Origin: CAVSWN01 sp046728115
GTDB lineage: Bacteria > Acidobacteriota > Vicinamibacteria > Vicinamibacterales > CAVVIG01
NCBI GenBank assembly: GCA_046728115.1
Contig: JBKPDW010000217.1
Location: 1-9,082, forward strand
DNA: 9,082 nucleotides
Direction of reading: 5' to 3'
Shown: positions 6,557 to 9,082 of the stretch, piece after piece
Numbering within the stretch: the stretch's first letter is position 1
Layout of the letters: each line of letters starts with the position of its first letter
Made by a program: the position numbers and the translations under genes
Notes under the pieces: model-generated
What the model saw: only the letters and a program-made list of their open reading frames with translations
What the model was told of the DNA's origin: nothing
The model's database searches: none

Positions 6557-6880
6557 ATGAAGCGAATCATATGGCTCCTGACAATTGTCGCCATCGCCGC
6601 CGCGCTTGGCTTTGGTGCGGGCGTAGGCGCTGCGGGCAAGCCCTATCAGTTCACTGGCACGGTGAAATCAAACGAAGGCGGTGTCCTGACGGTGGAAAAA
6701 AACGCCAAAGAAACGTGGACGTTCAACACCGACAGCAGCACGAAAGGCACCGCAAAGCCGGGCGAGAGAGTCACCGTCCACTACAAGATGGTTGCGACCG
6801 AGATCGAACCCAAGGCTGCGACGACGACGGCATCCAAGTCCAAGTCCACGACAACGAAAAAACCTGCCGCCAAGAAGTAA
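6557..6880 (+). CDS. Small exported protein of unknown function with a beta-rich core and a Lys/Thr-rich tail
   Basis: This 107-residue protein begins with a typical signal peptide: MKRIIW followed by a hydrophobic run to about residue 25, with likely cleavage near Ala25-Ala26-Gly27. The mature part (28-86) is short and strand-rich, FTGTVKSNEGGVLTVEK then WTFNTDSSTKG and GERVTVHYKM. It resembles the small OB-like beta domains of exported DUF5666-type proteins, but this is pattern likeness only. Residues 87-107 are low-complexity and basic (Ala, Thr, Lys, Ser), suggesting a flexible tail that could bind nucleic acid, phosphate-rich polymers or the envelope. A strong Shine-Dalgarno supports the start, and a strong hairpin starts 9 nt after the stop. 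The gene is single, divergent from the kinase gene and convergent with the permease gene. No function can be assigned. Confidence 0.85.
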   Translation: MKRIIWLLTIVAIAAALGFGAGVGAAGKPYQFTGTVKSNEGGVLTVEKNAKETWTFNTDSSTKGTAKPGERVTVHYKMVATEIEPKAATTTASKSKSTTTKKPAAKK

Positions 6881-6889
6881 CCGCGATCG

Positions 6890-6928
6890 CGCCGCAGGCG
6901 ACGACATCGATGGTCGTCGCCTGCGGCG
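6890..6928. terminator. 16-bp perfect hairpin, likely bidirectional terminator
   Basis: CGCCGCAGGCGACGAC (6890-6905) is perfectly inverted at 6913-6928, with a 7-nt loop ATCGATG. It starts 9 nt after the TAA of the small exported protein. It lies about 148 bp past the stop of the convergent permease gene, so it could serve both strands. There is no T-tract, which is not rare in GC-rich bacteria. The remaining 6929-7076 holds only purine-rich sequence, with GGAGACGCA/CAGAGACGG-like short repeats near 6999-7024, and no gene. Confidence 0.7.
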
Positions 6929-7076
6929 GCACACCATCTGATCCCGCGCGACTCCTCACAGCCCAGGAAGATCAGCCTACCGATCGCTCGGGAAGTCGCG
7001 GAGACGCACGAAGGCGCAGAGACGGCGGGATGCGCTCGCTGGCTGACATGCAGGACGCACGAAGAAGAAGCTCTGT

Positions 7077-9082
7077 TCACTCGTGCCGAAGCGCTGCTAA
7101 CGGATCGATTCGCGATGCACGTCGTGCAGGCAGATATGCGGCAACCATCGCGGCGATGCCGAGCACCGCGATCGATCCACCAATCGCCGCCGGGTCGCTC
7201 GGCGTCAGGCCGAACAGCATCGACCGGGTCCAGCGCGACGATGCCCATGCCGCCGGCAGTCCGAGGGCGATGCCGGTCCCGACCAGCCGGGCAGCGCCTG
7301 CAAGCACCTGCCCGATCACCAGCCGCCGGTGCGCGCCGAGCGCCATGCGTATGCCGATTTCTCTGGTGCGACGCGCAACGCTGTAGGCCAGCAAGCCGTA
7401 CAGCCCGATGCATGCCAGCACCAGCGCGAGCAGTCCGAAAGCGCCGGCGAGCACCGCCATCAATCGCTCCTGCACCATCGTCGCTTCGACCTGCGCAGAC
7501 AGCGGCCGCACCTCGATCGGGGTCGCCGGCATCTGCTGTTGAAGCGCCCGCCGCACGGCCGCCGAAACCGCACCGATGGAACCGCGCGCGCGGATCTCCA
7601 GAGTCGTCGGAAAATCGCCGGTGAGCTGCGCGTACGAGACGTAAACGGTTCGCGGAGGCGTCCTGCGCAAGCCCGCCGCACTCGTGTTCCTGACGAGGCC
7701 GACGATCTCCAGGTCCTCGCGCCTGCCTCTCACGGTGGCCGAGATTCGCTGGCCGATTGGACTCTGATTGGCAAAGTAACGGCGCGCGAACGCTTCGTTG
7801 ACGATCGCCACAGGCGGACTGTCCGCCGCGTCCCGATCAGCGAAGTCGCGTCCGGCCAGCAGCTGAATCTGAAGCGTCGCGAAGAATCGTGGGCCGACGC
7901 CGACGAAAAACGCAGTGTCGCGGTCGGGAATCGGCTGTCCGGCCGGCACGGCCGGTTCGCTCCACACCGACCCGCTCAAGGGCGTGTGCGTCGAGATGCT
8001 TGCCGAAGTAACGCCCGGTATGCGCTGAAGATCGGCGAGGAGTCCAGGTGGAAATGCAGTGCGGCGTCCTTCGAAATCGACCAGCAGAATTCCTTCGCGG
8101 CTGAAGCCCGGGTCCATCGTTTGAAGATTGTGCAGCGTGCGAATCAGCAGGGCCGCGCCGACCAGCAGTACGAGCGAGAGGGCTACCTGCATGCTGACGA
8201 GCGAGGGCAGGATCTTCGACCGCGAAGCGCTCATCCGCGTGTCTTCCTTGAGCGTCAGCGCCGGAGCTGCCCGTCCTGCATGAAACGCCGGGGCAAGGCC
8301 GAAGGCGATGCCCGTCGCGATCGCAACGAGCGTCGTGAAGGCGAGGACGTGCCAATTCGGCGTCAGGTCGAACACGACCTGCATGGGGCCCGTCGTGATC
8401 ATGCCGACGAGGAAACGGCCGGAGAACCACGCCAGCAGGATCCCGCAACCGGCGCCGATCGCCGAGAGCAGAGTGCTCTCGATGAGCAGTTGCCGCACGA
8501 TGCGGCCGCGGCCCGCTCCGATGGCGAGGCGGATCGCGATCTCGTGCTGGCGCGCCGATGCGCGGGCGAGCAGCAGGCTCGCAACGTTGGCGCAGGCGAT
8601 GAGCAGGACCAGCCCCACCATCGCCATCAGCACTGACAACGGCCTCCTGTACAACTCGCGCAGAAACGTCCACCCCGTTCCGCCGGGACTGAGCTCGAAC
8701 ACGCCGGCCGCGAGCGCCTGCCGCCGGGACGCCGGCCAATGTGGTGCGATCAACGAGTCCGACAAATGGGTCCACCTGGTGGCCAGGCGCGCCTGGGCCT
8801 CGCGAACAGGCATATCTGTCTGCGGTCTCGCGAGCACGCGAAGCCAGAAATTGCCCGGACCGAGGAGCGCGGCGCTTTCAGGGCTGATTCGAGGAATGGC
8901 CGCAACCGGCATCGTGATATCGGCGATCGCGCCGACATTGGCCCCGCTGAAACCGCGCGGGCTGACGCCGACGATGGTCACCGGGACGCCGTTCGCAAGA
9001 ATCGTTCGGCCAACCGCCGAGGGACTGCGTGCGAACTCGCGCTCCCAATAGCCACAGCTGATCACCGCCGCCAGCGGAGCGC
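7077..9082 (-). CDS. ABC-type permease with MacB-like periplasmic and two FtsX domains (acidobacterial orphan permease type), N-terminus missing
   Basis: The frame runs off the right edge; 667 complete codons and one partial codon are present. Residues below count from the GTG at 9065. Residues 1-120 are the end of a MacB-type periplasmic core (NGVPVTIVGVSPRGFSG). The first FtsX domain follows, with membrane segments near 144-166, 198-222, 240-260 and 287-308. A second periplasmic core spans about 315-525, including VNEAFARRYFANQSPIGQR (422-440). The second FtsX domain has segments near 534-560, 592-612 and 626-646. The conserved juxtamembrane motif appears twice, as REIGIRMALGA (568-578) and HEIAIRLAIGA (174-184), showing the internal duplication. 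The protein ends DPLAALRHE, the usual family ending. Full-length relatives have about 800-900 residues, so roughly 150-250 are outside the window. No ATPase gene is visible. A MacB-like mechanotransmission or efflux role is inferred from family only. Confidence 0.93.
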   Translation of the reverse strand, partial: APLAAVISCGYWEREFARSPSAVGRTILANGVPVTIVGVSPRGFSGANVGAIADITMPVAAIPRISPESAALLGPGNFWLRVLARPQTDMPVREAQARLATRWTHLSDSLIAPHWPASRRQALAAGVFELSPGGTGWTFLRELYRRPLSVLMAMVGLVLLIACANVASLLLARASARQHEIAIRLAIGAGRGRIVRQLLIESTLLSAIGAGCGILLAWFSGRFLVGMITTGPMQVVFDLTPNWHVLAFTTLVAIATGIAFGLAPAFHAGRAAPALTLKEDTRMSASRSKILPSLVSMQVALSLVLLVGAALLIRTLHNLQTMDPGFSREGILLVDFEGRRTAFPPGLLADLQRIPGVTSASISTHTPLSGSVWSEPAVPAGQPIPDRDTAFFVGVGPRFFATLQIQLLAGRDFADRDAADSPPVAIVNEAFARRYFANQSPIGQRISATVRGRREDLEIVGLVRNTSAAGLRRTPPRTVYVSYAQLTGDFPTTLEIRARGSIGAVSAAVRRALQQQMPATPIEVRPLSAQVEATMVQERLMAVLAGAFGLLALVLACIGLYGLLAYSVARRTREIGIRMALGAHRRLVIGQVLAGAARLVGTGIALGLPAAWASSRWTRSMLFGLTPSDPAAIGGSIAVLGIAAMVAAYLPARRASRIDPLAALRHE

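Noticed and set aside
6882..6891. CGCGATCGCG palindrome before the terminator hairpin
   Set aside because: It is a short palindrome overlapping the stem start, common by chance in GC-rich DNA, with no other support as a site.
6571..7386. A 271-codon plus-strand ORF across the small exported gene, hairpin and permease C-terminus
   Set aside because: It runs through a clear terminator hairpin and out of frame through two better genes, and its product is Arg-rich without motifs.
7329..8636. A 435-codon plus-strand ORF antisense to the permease gene
   Set aside because: It has the same codon-aligned antisense effect, with an Arg/Ala/Asp-rich product lacking membrane segments or motifs.

Overview
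The window reads like chromosomal DNA of an acidobacterium, possibly of the Vicinamibacteria. This is inferred from the GC-rich codon use and from four typical elements together: a zinc-ribbon Ser/Thr kinase fused to TolB-like and TPR regions, an orphan MacB/FtsX-type permease of the duplicated acidobacterial kind, and two classes of small palindromic repeat set in frame inside a gene. No rRNA, tRNA or CRISPR array is visible.

Layout. Positions 1-450 are a scar of mobile DNA. A stop-free remnant of an unidentified protein (about 5-228, + strand) abuts the first codons of an IS110-type transposase on the - strand (start at 272, with a good Shine-Dalgarno). Upstream of that start lies structured non-coding sequence (304-448), where IS110 elements carry their bridge RNA. 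The rest of the transposase is missing. Positions 449-607 hold nothing recognisable. A polytopic membrane protein gene (608-2257, +) follows and carries two palindromic repeats translated in frame. Positions 2258-2719 form a convergent intergenic region with only weak hairpins and one doubtful 34-codon ORF. Next is a large signalling gene (2720-6313, -) with zinc ribbon, kinase, one membrane segment, a TolB-like domain and a long TPR array. It diverges from a small secreted-protein gene (6557-6880, +), and the shared 243-bp control region holds a nested palindrome. A 16-bp hairpin follows the small gene. It is convergent with the last gene (7077 to the right edge, -), the C-terminal 667 codons of an ABC-type permease with MacB-like and FtsX domains.

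Working together. There is no metabolic operon here: all four intact or edge-cut genes are transcribed singly in a convergent/divergent pattern. The theme is the cell envelope: a sensor-type kinase with a large protein-binding region, a small exported beta-rich protein sharing its control region, a polytopic protein that may be GT-C-like, and a permease. The most unusual parts are the decayed IS110 end with a possible orphan bridge RNA, the near-perfect 40-residue periodicity of the kinase TPRs, and the in-frame palindromic repeats.
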